A DNA stretch of 64,000 nt from Pseudoflavonifractor sp050943825 (GCF_050943825.1 NZ_JBMNPX010000011.1:31611-95610), one strand, 5' to 3'; shown: positions 1 through 9,073, counted from the stretch's first letter. Notes: generated by a model not told the origin, from the sequence alone. Numbers and translations are program-made.

Positions 1-2
1 TC

Positions 3-1121
3 CGCACCGGCGGCGCCACCAGCTACACCGTGGAGATGCCGGGAGAGGAGCCCTATGCCATCACCCTGGACCTCCAGGGCCCCATGACCTTCTTTTCCGT
101 GGCGTCCCGGGTGCTGCTGGTGTTCCAGCTTCTGAGCCTGATCTCCAACCTGTTCAAAAACGCCGGGACCATCAAAAAGACCCTGCGGCCCATCCAGGAC
201 CTGGCTGCGGCTGCTGCACGGCTCAACACCGTCTCCGGCATGTCCCCCGAGGAGCTCCAGGCCCTGGCGGGCAAGCTGGACCAGATCAACGCCACCCACC
301 TGGACACCCGCATCTCGGTGACCGGCCAGCAGAAGGAATTGAAAACCCTGGCAGAGGCCATCAACGCCATGCTGGACCGCATCAACGAGGCCTACCGCTC
401 CCAGATGCGCTTTGTCTCGGACGCCAGCCACGAGCTGCGCACCCCCATTGCCGTCATCCAGGGGTACGCCAACATGCTCAACCGCTGGGGCAAGGACGAC
501 CCCGAGACCCGGCAGGAGGCCATCGACGCCATCAGCGCCGAGGCCGCCTCCATGAAGGAGCTGGTGGAGCAGCTGCTCTTCCTGGCCCGGGGAGACAACG
601 AGTCCATGCACGTGGAGTTTGAGGACTTCGACCTGACCGCCGTGGCCGCCGAGGTGCTGCGGGAGACCGAGATGATCGACCAGACCCACCAGTTCTCAGC
701 CCGGTGGGAGGAGAATGTGACCGTCCACGCCGATGTGGGCCTTATCAAGCAGGCCATGCGCATTCTGGTGGACAACTCCATCAAGTACACCCCCGCCGGC
801 GGCTGCATCCGCCTGGGGGTGGAGAAGCGGGACGGCACCGCCCGGCTCACCGTCCAGGACGAGGGCCAGGGCATCGACGCCGAGAGCCTGCCCCATATCT
901 TTGAGCGGTTCTACCGCACCGACCAGTCCAGAGCCCGCCAGACCGGCGGCACCGGCCTGGGCCTGGCCATCGCCAAGTGGATTGTGGACCGCCACGGCGG
1001 CTGGTTCGAGGTGACCAGCCGGGAGGGCATCGGCACCCGCATGACCGTGGTGCTCCCCCTGGCTCCGCCCGTCCAGCAGTCCGCCCCGGCCCAGCCAGCG
1101 GAGGACAAGAAGCTGGCCTGA
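3..1121 (+). CDS. Sensor histidine kinase, 5' end outside the window
   Basis: The reading frame is already open at the first bases, so the N-terminus (first membrane helix and most of the sensor part) lies upstream. Counting from the Met at position 30, a membrane helix is at about residues 20-40, a HAMP-like linker follows, and the phosphoacceptor box SHELRTP places the active His at residue 134. The HATPase_c domain shows the N box (DNSIKYTP), the G1 box (DEGQGID) and the G2 box (GGTGLGLAIAKW). It should be a membrane kinase autophosphorylating on His and passing phosphate to a response regulator, probably encoded just upstream. It is followed by a strong hairpin terminator, so it ends its operon. 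The family is certain; the signal sensed is unknown. Confidence 0.93.
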   Translation, partial: RTGGATSYTVEMPGEEPYAITLDLQGPMTFFSVASRVLLVFQLLSLISNLFKNAGTIKKTLRPIQDLAAAAARLNTVSGMSPEELQALAGKLDQINATHLDTRISVTGQQKELKTLAEAINAMLDRINEAYRSQMRFVSDASHELRTPIAVIQGYANMLNRWGKDDPETRQEAIDAISAEAASMKELVEQLLFLARGDNESMHVEFEDFDLTAVAAEVLRETEMIDQTHQFSARWEENVTVHADVGLIKQAMRILVDNSIKYTPAGGCIRLGVEKRDGTARLTVQDEGQGIDAESLPHIFERFYRTDQSRARQTGGTGLGLAIAKWIVDRHGGWFEVTSREGIGTRMTVVLPLAPPVQQSAPAQPAEDKKLA

Positions 1122-1130
1122 AAGAGAAAG

Positions 1131-1178
1131 AAAACATAAGCCCGAGGCAGAATGCATTCTGCCTCGGGCTTATGTTTT
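1131..1178. terminator. Bidirectional intrinsic terminator between convergent genes
   Basis: A perfect 24-bp palindrome with no unpaired loop bases, A-rich on the left and T-rich on the right. It can terminate the sensor kinase from the left and the small membrane protein gene from the right. Confidence 0.9.
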
Positions 1179-1204
1179 ACAGTCTTAATCGTAGGGGCTC
1201 TTTT

Positions 1205-1621
1205 TCAGCTGACCTGTTTTTTCTGCGATGATGTTCCACACCTTGCGCTGAAGCCCTGCCAGATGAAGCGGGCAAAGAGCGTGTTGAATACGACGATAAC
1301 CTCCAGGGCGCCCACTTCCCAGTTCAGGACGCTGATATACCGCAGCAGCCTGCATCCGCCGAACAGGGCGCACAGCAGAGGCTTTTTTGACCGGGAGGCA
1401 AACAGATACATCCCGGCGGAGAGAAGGGCGATGATACAAAGCACGACAAATACAGCGACAAAAACCCTGCGCCACAGAACCGGATTCCCGTTTTTTATAG
1501 CGCCCAGGACGGAGAAAAGGGTTATGGACAGGGGAATGACAGCCAGTGCAAGGCACATAAGGCCGGACAACAGCCTGAACCATCCGGCAGCGAACTTAAG
1601 CGACCGGCGCAAAGCAATCAC
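1205..1621 (-). CDS. Small multi-pass membrane protein, function unknown
   Basis: This is a 138-residue hydrophobic protein with a GTG start 15 bp after the cdd stop, on the same strand, so it is probably co-transcribed with cdd. Three membrane helices are visible at about residues 8-38, 52-75 and 93-117, with basic residues between helices one and two. The ribosome site is weak (AAGGCG close to the start). I recognise no family. It ends just before the bidirectional terminator. Its length, helix pattern and position support a real gene, but the product is hypothetical. Confidence 0.6.
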   Translation of the reverse strand: MIALRRSLKFAAGWFRLLSGLMCLALAVIPLSITLFSVLGAIKNGNPVLWRRVFVAVFVVLCIIALLSAGMYLFASRSKKPLLCALFGGCRLLRYISVLNWEVGALEVIVVFNTLFARFIWQGFSARCGTSSQKKQVS

Positions 1622-1636
1622 CGCCTTTTTGCCGGC

Positions 1637-2041
1637 TCAGTCCTCCGTGGTCAGGGACTTGGGGCCGAAGCCGTAGGGCAGCAGCTCTTTCAGGGGAAGG
1701 GTGACAAACTCGTGGTCTCCACGGGCCACCAGCACCGTCAGGTCGGGGGCAAACTCATAGAGCATCTGACGGCAGGCGCCGCAGGGCCAGCAGTAGTCCG
1801 CCGAATTGCCCACCACGGCGATGCGCTTCCAGTCGTCCCGGTGGCCTTCGCTCACCGCCTTCACAAGGGCGGTGCGCTCGGCGCAGATGGTGGAGCCGTA
1901 GGCCGCGTTTTCCACGTTGCAGCCGGTAAACACCGTGCCGTCGGCACACTCCAGGGCCGCGCCCACGGGAAAGCCGGAGTAGGGCACATAGGAGCGCTCC
2001 AGCATGGTAAAGGCCAGTTCTACCAGTTCTCGATCGGTCAT
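1637..2041 (-). CDS. cdd: Cytidine deaminase
   Basis: The protein has 134 residues, the usual length of the homotetrameric bacterial enzyme. It deaminates cytidine and deoxycytidine to uridine forms in pyrimidine salvage. The zinc and catalytic motif CAERTA is at residues 53-58 (Cys53 ligand, Glu55 proton shuttle), and PCGAC at 86-90 gives the other two zinc ligands, Cys87 and Cys90. The substrate loop NVENAAYGS precedes the first motif. An AAGGAGG ribosome site lies eight bases before the ATG, and a sigma-A promoter lies just upstream. The small membrane protein gene follows on the same strand. Confidence 0.97.
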   Translation of the reverse strand: MTDRELVELAFTMLERSYVPYSGFPVGAALECADGTVFTGCNVENAAYGSTICAERTALVKAVSEGHRDDWKRIAVVGNSADYCWPCGACRQMLYEFAPDLTVLVARGDHEFVTLPLKELLPYGFGPKSLTTED

Positions 2042-2062
2042 AGGGCATGCCTCCTTTAATTC

Positions 2063-2092
2063 ATTTTATCCTATGGGGCGGGGAAAAGTCAA
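2063..2092 (-). promoter_or_regulatory. Sigma-A promoter for cdd
   Basis: On the minus strand, TTGACT (2087-2092) and TAAAAT (2063-2068) are separated by 18 bp. The -10 element lies about 20 bp before the cdd start codon. Confidence 0.65.
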
Positions 2093-2249
2093 CTGCAGCC
2101 ACAGGAGACATAAAATTTACAAATTACCATACCAAACAACAGGGAAATGTGATATGATAATCTCTGAATATTCTGCTGTTTTGTACCGGTGCAGGGCGGG
2201 CCACCCGCCGCGCCGGACCTGGATACATTCCGCCCCCGGAGGGTCTGAT

Positions 2250-3608
2250 ATGAAGAAAAAATGCCTGCTGTTTTTTGTTGCCGCGCTGATGCTGGGCACC
2301 CTTACCGGCTGCTTCCGCTCGGTGGACGAGCTGTTCACCCTGCCCAAGCTGCCCGAGGAGTACCAGAATCTGCAGGAGAAAATTGAAGAGGTCACCACCG
2401 GCACCGGCGCCGAGTACGCCGCCCCCATCATGGGCGCCAACAACCAGCCCGTCCAGCTCCAGGACCTGGACGGGGACGGGGTCATGGAGGCCCTGGCCTT
2501 CTTCCGGGTCAGCGCCTCCGGCGACGACAAGCCCCTGAAGATCTACATCTTCCGCCTCACCGAGGAGGGATATGAGCTGGGCACCGTCATTGAGGGCGAG
2601 GGGGCCGCCATCAACTCCATCAGCTATGAGGACGTGTGCGGCGGACCCTCCAAGGAGCTGGTGGTGAGCTGGCTGGTGAGCGGCAACGCCTATGTCCTGT
2701 CGGTCTACTCCATCGAGCACTACCAGGCCACCGAGATGCTCCACACCGGATACACCAGCTTTGAGCTCCAGGACCTGGACATGGACAACCGGAAGGAGAT
2801 CGCCGTGGTGCGGCTGGACACCATCGAGGGCAAGAGCCGGGTGGAGTTCTACGACGCCGAGGAGAACGACCTGGTGCTCCGGTCCAGCCCCATGCTGTCC
2901 CAGGGCGTCACCGGCATTGTGACCGACGGCGTCCAGACCGGTTACCTCCGGGGAGATGCCGAGGGCAACACCACAGCCCCCGGACTATTCATCACCTCCT
3001 ACCAGGGAGAGGGCGTGGTTACCGATATCTTCGCCTGGCGGAACGGCGCCCTGGAGAACATCACCCTGGAGAGCAGCGAGGCGGGCAGCGGCGTGGGTGT
3101 GAGCAATTCCACCCGCCGATCCAAGGATGACGCCATGCCCAAGGACATCAACGACGACAATTTCCTGGAGATCCCCATGCCTGTCCCCCTTATCTCCGGC
3201 GGCGGGACCACCACGGCGGAGACCCTGTACACCTGGGTTCAGTACGACCTGAGCGGGGCGGGCACGCCGGTGTTCACCACCTACCACAACTTTGACGACG
3301 GCTGGTACTTCATCCTCCCCGACTGGTGGGAGGGCAAGATCACCGTCAGCCAGTACTCCACCATCGGTGAGAAGGCCACCGCGTTCTCCCTGTGGACCGG
3401 AGAGGAACAGGAGCCGGAGACCTTCCTCACCATCTATAAGCTGACCGGGCCCAACCGGTACACCCGCTCCCGGATGGGGGAGCGGTTCACCCTCACCGCC
3501 GACGAGAACACCATCTACTCCGCCGAGCTGAAGACCGACGTCTGGGACTGCGGACTGGATGAGCTGGGCGTGCAGGAGATGTTCAAGCAGAGCACAACGG
3601 ACTGGTAA
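2250..3608 (+). CDS. Secreted lipoprotein with FG-GAP-like repeats, function unknown
   Basis: The start chosen is the ATG preceded by GGAGGG at six-base spacing; the frame is open further upstream, but without a signal peptide. The 452-residue product begins with a lipoprotein signal (MKKKCLLFFVAALML) and lipobox LTGC, giving a lipidated Cys near residue 22. It carries calcium-loop-like segments (QDLDGDGVMEALAFF, QDLDMDNRKEIAVVR) typical of FG-GAP/VCBS beta-propeller blades. It lies 25 bp before a response regulator and kinase pair, so the three probably form one operon. It may be an extracytoplasmic partner of the kinase, which is an inference. No enzyme motif was seen. Confidence 0.85.
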   Translation: MKKKCLLFFVAALMLGTLTGCFRSVDELFTLPKLPEEYQNLQEKIEEVTTGTGAEYAAPIMGANNQPVQLQDLDGDGVMEALAFFRVSASGDDKPLKIYIFRLTEEGYELGTVIEGEGAAINSISYEDVCGGPSKELVVSWLVSGNAYVLSVYSIEHYQATEMLHTGYTSFELQDLDMDNRKEIAVVRLDTIEGKSRVEFYDAEENDLVLRSSPMLSQGVTGIVTDGVQTGYLRGDAEGNTTAPGLFITSYQGEGVVTDIFAWRNGALENITLESSEAGSGVGVSNSTRRSKDDAMPKDINDDNFLEIPMPVPLISGGGTTTAETLYTWVQYDLSGAGTPVFTTYHNFDDGWYFILPDWWEGKITVSQYSTIGEKATAFSLWTGEEQEPETFLTIYKLTGPNRYTRSRMGERFTLTADENTIYSAELKTDVWDCGLDELGVQEMFKQSTTDW

Positions 3609-3633
3609 AACGGGACTAAGAGGAGGCAGGAAC

Positions 3634-4320
3634 ATGAAAAAGGTACTTGTGCTGGAGGATGAATCCAACATCCGCAGCTTTGTGGTTATCAATCTCAAAC
3701 GGGCGGGCTATGAGGCCATTGAGGCCGAGACCGGCGAGGAGGCCCTGGCTCAGCTGCGCCGCAACCCGGATATCAAGGTGGCCCTGCTGGACATCATGCT
3801 GCCCGACATGGACGGCTTTGAGGTCTGCCGCCGCATCCGGGCCAGCGACAGCCAGATCGGCATCATCATGCTCACCGCCCGCACCCAGGAGATGGACAAG
3901 GTCACCGGCCTGATGACCGGCGCCGACGACTATGTGACCAAGCCCTTCTCCCCGGCGGAGCTGACCGCCCGCATCGACGCACTCTACCGCCGCACCGGCG
4001 GCGCCGAGAAGGAGAACAGCGGGGAGATCTCCCAGCCCCCCTTCCTCCTCAACACCCGCAACCAGACACTGGAGAAAAACGGCCAGCGGGTCAAGCTGAC
4101 CCCTGTGGAGTACTCCATTGTGAAGCTCTTTATGGAAAAGCCGGGCCAGGCCCTCTCCCGGGAGGAGATCCTGGACACCGTCTGGGGCAGGGACTACTTC
4201 GGCGAGCTGAAGATCGTGGACGTGAATATCCGCCGCCTGCGCATCAAAATCGAGGACAACCCCCAGAACCCCACCTATATCACCACCGTATGGGGCTATG
4301 GATATAAATGGGGCTTCTGA
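3634..4320 (+). CDS. OmpR/PhoB-type response regulator
   Basis: The start MKKVLVLEDE is set by the AGGAGG at 3621-3626; the frame is open upstream, but only with out-of-family sequence. The product has 228 residues. The receiver domain (about 1-115) has the acidic pair ED at 8-9, phosphoacceptor Asp53 in LLDIMLPDMDG, and the conserved TKPF lysine. A winged-helix DNA-binding domain follows (about 130-228) and ends with the typical VWGYGYKW. It overlaps the possible upstream start of the next kinase gene, so it is its cognate regulator and acts as a DNA-binding transcription factor in the cytoplasm. Confidence 0.96.
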   Translation: MKKVLVLEDESNIRSFVVINLKRAGYEAIEAETGEEALAQLRRNPDIKVALLDIMLPDMDGFEVCRRIRASDSQIGIIMLTARTQEMDKVTGLMTGADDYVTKPFSPAELTARIDALYRRTGGAEKENSGEISQPPFLLNTRNQTLEKNGQRVKLTPVEYSIVKLFMEKPGQALSREEILDTVWGRDYFGELKIVDVNIRRLRIKIEDNPQNPTYITTVWGYGYKWGF

Positions 4321-4349
4321 GAGAAAAAATCCGGGGTGAACAGCCACAC

Positions 4350-5780
4350 ATGAAATCCAACAAATTCAAAGGCATCCGCAAACGATGGATGGTCAACTCC
4401 ATCAGCGTGGTGCTGCTCATCGTCCTGCTGGCGGTGACCGCCTTCTCGGTGGCCCTGGCGGGCTACTACTACTCCAGCATGAGCTCTGAGCTCAAAGGCA
4501 AGGCGGAGAGCGCCGTCAGCCAGAGTACCGCCCGCACTGAGACCGAGTACCTCCAGTACGCTCAGGACTATGTGTCCAACCGTTTCTCCGACCAGGACGG
4601 CATCCAGGTCCAGTTCATCAACGCGGCAACCGGCACAGTCCAGGTCTCCAGCTACGGCAATGACGACCGCTACGGACTCACCGCCGGCACCAAGCCGGAC
4701 ACGCCCGACATCTCCGGCGCCATTGAGACGGTGGACACCGTCTCCTGGACCGGAAACGACCCGCAGACCGGCGAGCACATCATGGCCGTCTCCAGCCCCC
4801 TGGTCATCAACGGCGAGGTGGTGGCCGTGGCCCGCATGGTCACCTCCCTGCGGCTGGTGGACCGGCAGATCACCATGATCATCGTCATCGCCCTGCTCAT
4901 CGGCGCGCTCATTCTGGCCCTGGTCTATTTCTCCAACCTGTATTTCGTCCGCTCTATTGTGGAGCCAGTGGCCAGCATTACCGAGACCGCCAAGCGCATC
5001 GCCGCCGGCAGCTACGGCATCCAGATTGAGAAGAAGTTTGACGACGAGATCGGCGATCTGACCGACACCATCAACGACATGTCCCTGAAAATCAAGCAGT
5101 CGGAGAAGCTCAAGAGTGAGTTTATCGCCTCTGTCTCCCACGAACTGCGCACCCCCCTCACCGCCATCAACGGCTGGGCCGAGACCATTCAGAACGGCGA
5201 GGTGCGGGACGCTGAGGACGTGCGCAAGGGCATGAATATCATCGTCTCCGAGGCCCGCAGGCTCACCAACATGGTGGAGGAGCTGCTGGAGTTCTCCCGC
5301 ATTGAGGACGGCCGGTTCACCCTGTCCATCGAGCCGGTGGACATCAAGGCCGAGCTGGAGGACGCGGTGTACACCTACAAGGAGTTCTTCCGCAAGGAGG
5401 GCATTATTCTCAACTACGAGGACACCGAGGAGGAGTTCCCCACCATCGAGGCCGACCCGGAGCGGCTGCGGCAGGTGTTCTCCAACCTCTTTGACAACGC
5501 CGCCAAGCACGGCGGCAGCGGCAAGCGCATCGACACCGCCATCCGCCGGGAGGGGGAAGAGATTATCATCACCATCCGGGACTACGGCCCCGGTATCCCC
5601 GAGGAGGAGCTGCCCCACGTGAAGTACAAGTTCTACAAGGGCTCCTCCAAGGCCAGAGGCAGCGGCATCGGCCTGGCGGTGTGCGACGAGATCATCACCC
5701 GCCACAACGGCACCCTGGACATCGGCAACGCCGAGGGCGGCGGCTGTGTGGTCACCATCCATCTGCCGATTGGAACATAA
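4350..5780 (+). CDS. Membrane sensor histidine kinase (WalK/ResE-like architecture)
   Basis: The product has 476 residues from the ATG at 4350, which has GGGGTGA upstream; an in-frame ATG at 4308 overlaps the regulator and has no ribosome site. The order is TM helix (17-39), extracytoplasmic sensor (40-172), TM helix (174-196), HAMP, HisKA with SHELRTP (His264), then HATPase_c with DNAAKHGG, DYGPGIPEEE and GSGIGLAV. It should phosphorylate the regulator encoded immediately upstream. The preceding lipoprotein might feed it a signal. The ligand cannot be read from the sequence. Confidence 0.95.
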   Translation: MKSNKFKGIRKRWMVNSISVVLLIVLLAVTAFSVALAGYYYSSMSSELKGKAESAVSQSTARTETEYLQYAQDYVSNRFSDQDGIQVQFINAATGTVQVSSYGNDDRYGLTAGTKPDTPDISGAIETVDTVSWTGNDPQTGEHIMAVSSPLVINGEVVAVARMVTSLRLVDRQITMIIVIALLIGALILALVYFSNLYFVRSIVEPVASITETAKRIAAGSYGIQIEKKFDDEIGDLTDTINDMSLKIKQSEKLKSEFIASVSHELRTPLTAINGWAETIQNGEVRDAEDVRKGMNIIVSEARRLTNMVEELLEFSRIEDGRFTLSIEPVDIKAELEDAVYTYKEFFRKEGIILNYEDTEEEFPTIEADPERLRQVFSNLFDNAAKHGGSGKRIDTAIRREGEEIIITIRDYGPGIPEEELPHVKYKFYKGSSKARGSGIGLAVCDEIITRHNGTLDIGNAEGGGCVVTIHLPIGT

Positions 5781-5793
5781 GTTCTAATTTTTC

Positions 5794-5822
5794 TTGCAAT
5801 CGGGCCGCCGGTCTGATAAAAT
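5794..5822 (+). promoter_or_regulatory. Sigma-A promoter for yqhQ
   Basis: TTGCAA (5794-5799) and TAAAAT (5817-5822) are separated by exactly 17 bp, about 30 bp before the yqhQ start codon. yqhQ therefore has its own promoter despite following the kinase gene closely. Confidence 0.65.
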
Positions 5823-5854
5823 ACAAAAGGCAACAAAAGGAGAAACACGACCCC

Positions 5855-6835
5855 ATGTCAAATGAACACAAATCCTGCGCCACCCCGTTCAAGACCATGA
5901 TCGGCGGTCAGGCGCTCATCGAGGGCATCATGATGATGGGCCCCGAGAAAAAGGCCATCGTGGTCCGTAAACCCGACGGCGAGCTGGAGGAGAAGGTGGA
6001 CGACCGGGTCCTCATCAAGGACAAGTACCCCGTCCTGGGCCTGCCCTTCATCCGGGGTATCTTCAGCTTCGGCTCCTCCATGGCCAACGGCGTGAAGGCC
6101 CTCATGTTCTCCGCCTCCTTCTTCCCGGAGGATGAGGAGGAAGAGGAGGAGCCCTCCAAGTTCGAGCTCTGGCTGGAGAAGCATCTGGGCAGCGAGAAGG
6201 CCGCCAGCTTCTTTGTCACCCTGGCGGTAATTATGGGTATGGCCTTCTCTGTGGGCCTCTTCATCCTGCTGCCCACCGCCCTGGTGGGCGCCGCCGGCGC
6301 GCTGGCGGGCGGCATGCCCATGTGGCTGCGCAACCTGCTGGAGGGCGTGGTCCGGGTGGTCATCTTTATGGGCTACCTTATCCTCTGCTCCCGCATGAAG
6401 GACATCCGCCGGGTGTTCTCCTACCACGGCGCCGAGCACAAGACCATCTTCTGCTACGAGAAGGGCCTGCCCCTGACGGTGGAGAACGTCCGGGCCCAGC
6501 CCTGCCACCACCCCCGCTGCGGCACCAGTTTCCTCTTTGTGGTCATCGTGGTGGCCATTCTGGTGTCCAGCGTGGTGTTCTCCTTCATCGAGGTGACCAA
6601 CACCTTCGCACGTATGGGCCTGCACCTGCTGATGCTGCCCATCGTGGTGGGCATTACCTACGAGATCAACCGCTGGGTGGGCGCCCACGACAACATCATC
6701 TGCCGGGCCGTCCGTGCGCCGGGGCTGTGGATGCAGAACTTCACCACCTTTGAGCCGGACGACTCCATGATCGAGGTGGGCATCCGCTCCCTGACCCTGG
6801 TGCTGCCCAGCGAGAAGGGTAAGGATGCCTGGTAA
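5855..6835 (+). CDS. yqhQ: DUF1385 membrane protein YqhQ
   Basis: The product has 326 residues with an AAAGGAGA ribosome site 11 bases before the ATG. It shows family landmarks: GGQALIEGIMMMGP near the N-terminus, YHGAEHKTIFCYE in the middle and PCHHPRCGTSFLF with paired His/Cys residues that may bind metal. Hydrophobic segments lie around residues 112-140 (with small residues), 155-170, 222-245 and 250-270. YqhQ is widespread in Firmicutes and its biochemical role is not settled. In several genomes it sits beside prmC, as it does here, so the neighbourhood itself supports the call. Confidence 0.9.
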   Translation: MSNEHKSCATPFKTMIGGQALIEGIMMMGPEKKAIVVRKPDGELEEKVDDRVLIKDKYPVLGLPFIRGIFSFGSSMANGVKALMFSASFFPEDEEEEEEPSKFELWLEKHLGSEKAASFFVTLAVIMGMAFSVGLFILLPTALVGAAGALAGGMPMWLRNLLEGVVRVVIFMGYLILCSRMKDIRRVFSYHGAEHKTIFCYEKGLPLTVENVRAQPCHHPRCGTSFLFVVIVVAILVSSVVFSFIEVTNTFARMGLHLLMLPIVVGITYEINRWVGAHDNIICRAVRAPGLWMQNFTTFEPDDSMIEVGIRSLTLVLPSEKGKDAW

Positions 6836-7045
6836 CAGGAAGCGCTGAGCACCCGGGAGCAGGCGGATAAGACGGGAGCGGAGGCAAAAGCCCAAGGAGG
6901 GGCACAGCCCCGGATGGGTTTTGCCGCAGTCGTACGGCTTATGCGCCGTCGCGGAGGGTGCGAGGCGTGACAGGGAGAAGCGCTGAGCCGCCGTGAGCAG
7001 ATACAGCGTGACAAAGAAAGAGAGAAAACACAGACAGGTGTGTGA
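6836..7045. repeat. GC-rich structured intergenic element, repeat-like
   Basis: No gene is seen in these 210 bases. The block AGCGCTGAGC...GAGCAG occurs near both ends (about 6840-6862 and 6978-7003). Between them lies a hairpin whose outer arms are AAAAGCCCA and TGGGTTTT and whose inner arms are GGGGC and GCCCC (about 6886-6922), which could act as the yqhQ terminator. The arrangement looks like a dispersed extragenic repeat (REP-like). Its copy number can only be judged from the full genome. Confidence 0.45.
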
Positions 7046-7915
7046 GTGTGTGTGGCAACAACCTATAACAATCTCTATCTGGACGCCCGGAAGAGGCTGA
7101 AGGCGGCCGGTGTGGAGGCCGCCCAGCTGGAGGCCAGAGAGCTGGTCTGCTTTGCGGCAGGCAAAAACAGGGAGCAGTTCCTCCGGGATATGTCCCTCTA
7201 CGCCTCCGACGAGGTGGAGGCCAAGGTGGCGGAGCTGATGAACCGCCGCCTGGCGGGGGAACCGGTGGCCTACCTCATCGGCGAGTGGGAGTTTTACGGC
7301 CTGCCCCTGGATATCTCCAGAGACGTGCTTATCCCCCGGGCGGACACCGAGGTGTTGGCCGAGCAGGCTATTCTGGCCGCCCGTGCCGCCGGAGAGGGGG
7401 CCAGAGTGCTGGACCTGTGCGCCGGCAGCGGCTGCGTGGGCCTGGCGGTGGCCGCCAACGCCCCCCTGTGCCGGGCCGTGCTGGCTGATGTGTCGGAGGA
7501 GGCGCTGAAGATCTGCCGCCAGAACATCCGGCGCAACGACCTCAACGCCCGGGTGACCTGCGTCCAAGCCGACGCACGGCAGGCGCCGTCCGCCAAGCTG
7601 TGGGATTTTGACGTCATCGCCTGCAACCCGCCCTATATCCCCACCGGGGACATTGACGGCCTGGACACCTCTGTCCGGGACTACGAGCCCCACCTGGCAC
7701 TGGACGGCGGCGACGACGGCCTGGACTTCTACCGGGATATTGCCGAAAAGTGGCGCACTGCCCTCCGGCTGGGCGGCGTGCTCCTCTTTGAGGTGGGCAT
7801 CGGCCAGGCCGCCGACGTGGAGCAGATTCTGGCCCTCTGCGGCTATGAGGACATTGAGACCTTCCAGGACACCGGCGGCATCTGGCGCGTGGTGAAGGGA
7901 ACGGCCAACCAATAA
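7046..7915 (+). CDS. prmC: Release factor glutamine methyltransferase
   Basis: This 289-residue SAM-dependent enzyme methylates the Gln of the GGQ motif in release factors RF1 and RF2. The N-terminal helical domain (1-90) is followed by the Rossmann methyltransferase fold, with the SAM loop VLDLCAGSGCVG at 121-132 and the signature NPPY at 194-197 that holds the target amide. The GTG start at 7046 is the best in-family start, although the ribosome site is weak (CAGGTG). In many Firmicutes prmC is next to prfA; here it sits between yqhQ and recA. Confidence 0.95.
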   Translation: MCVATTYNNLYLDARKRLKAAGVEAAQLEARELVCFAAGKNREQFLRDMSLYASDEVEAKVAELMNRRLAGEPVAYLIGEWEFYGLPLDISRDVLIPRADTEVLAEQAILAARAAGEGARVLDLCAGSGCVGLAVAANAPLCRAVLADVSEEALKICRQNIRRNDLNARVTCVQADARQAPSAKLWDFDVIACNPPYIPTGDIDGLDTSVRDYEPHLALDGGDDGLDFYRDIAEKWRTALRLGGVLLFEVGIGQAADVEQILALCGYEDIETFQDTGGIWRVVKGTANQ

Positions 7916-7960
7916 CAACACCGGGGCGGACGTCCGCCCGCTGAAAGGATGATACACAAC

Positions 7961-9073
7961 ATGGCAGACAAGAAGAAAGCCGCCGTGGAGAGCGCGGCGC
8001 CCGCCGCTGACAAGAAGAAGGCTCTGGAGACCGCCATGGCCCAGATCGAGCGGGCCTACGGCAAGGGCTCCATCATGCGCCTGGGCGACAACGCCAACAT
8101 TGTGGTGGAGGCCATCCCCACCGGCTCCCTGGCACTGGACCTGGCTCTGGGTATCGGCGGCCTGCCCAAGGGCCGCATCATTGAGATCTACGGGCCTGAG
8201 TCCTCCGGTAAGACCACCCTGGCCCTCCATGTGGCCGCCGAGGCCCAGAAGCGGGGCGGCGAGGTGGCCTTCATCGACGCCGAGCACGCCCTGGACCCCA
8301 CCTACGCCCGTGCGCTGGGCGTGGACATCGAGTCCATGCTCATCTCCCAGCCCGACACCGGCGAGCAGGGCCTGGAGATCTGCGAGGCCCTGGTCCGCTC
8401 CGGCGCCATCGACGTGGTGGTGGTGGACTCGGTGGCCGCCCTCACCCCCCGTGCTGAGATCGAGGGCGACATGGGCGACTCCCACGTGGGCCTGCTGGCC
8501 CGCCTCATGAGCCAGGCCCTGCGTAAGTTGGCCGGCTCCATCGCCAAGACCAACTGCATTGTCATCTTCATCAACCAGCTGCGTGAGAAGGTGGGTGTGG
8601 TGTACGGCAACCCGGAGGTCACCACCGGCGGCCGCGCCCTGAAGTTCTACTCCTCCGTGCGCATCGACGTGCGTCGCACTGAGGCCCTCAAGAGCGGCTC
8701 CGAGGTTATCGGCAACCGCACCCGGGCCAAGGTGGTCAAGAACAAGGTGGCCCCCCCCTTCCGGGAGGCCGAGTTCGACATCATGTACGGTGAGGGCATC
8801 TCCAAGGTGGGCGAGCTCATCGACCTGGGCGTCAAGCTGGACCTGGTGCAGAAGAGCGGCTCCTGGTTCGCCATGGGCGACATGCGCCTGGGCCAGGGCC
8901 GTGACGCCGCCAAGCAGTTCCTGCGTGACAACCCGGAGGTGGCCGACAAGCTGGAGGCCGACATCCGCCGGGACGCCTACAAGCTGATGCCCAACCAGGC
9001 CAAGGCCGCCGCCCGTGCCGCCGGCCGCGCGGTGGACGTGTCCGCCGAGGACTTCGAGGATGAGGATAACTAA
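7961..9073 (+). CDS. recA: Recombinase RecA
   Basis: The product has 370 residues. The ATG at 7961 is chosen because GAAAGGA ends 11 bases before it, whereas an in-frame ATG at 7949 touches that site. Walker A GPESSGKT is at 78-85, and Walker B is the VVVVDSVAAL segment. The L1 and L2 DNA-binding loops (around EGDMGDSHVG and the NPEVTTGGRALK segment) are intact. It forms filaments on single-stranded DNA and drives strand exchange and LexA cleavage. No LexA box of the Gram-positive CGAAC-N4-GTTCG type is visible in the 45 bp after prmC, so expression may depend on an upstream promoter. A palindrome (GGGCGGAC/GTCCGCCC, 7923-7938) fills that gap. Confidence 0.98.
   Translation: MADKKKAAVESAAPAADKKKALETAMAQIERAYGKGSIMRLGDNANIVVEAIPTGSLALDLALGIGGLPKGRIIEIYGPESSGKTTLALHVAAEAQKRGGEVAFIDAEHALDPTYARALGVDIESMLISQPDTGEQGLEICEALVRSGAIDVVVVDSVAALTPRAEIEGDMGDSHVGLLARLMSQALRKLAGSIAKTNCIVIFINQLREKVGVVYGNPEVTTGGRALKFYSSVRIDVRRTEALKSGSEVIGNRTRAKVVKNKVAPPFREAEFDIMYGEGISKVGELIDLGVKLDLVQKSGSWFAMGDMRLGQGRDAAKQFLRDNPEVADKLEADIRRDAYKLMPNQAKAAARAAGRAVDVSAEDFEDEDN

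Noticed and set aside
7916..7960. LexA box controlling recA
   Set aside because: No CGAAC-N4-GTTCG-like dyad is present; the only palindrome there is GGGCGGAC/GTCCGCCC.
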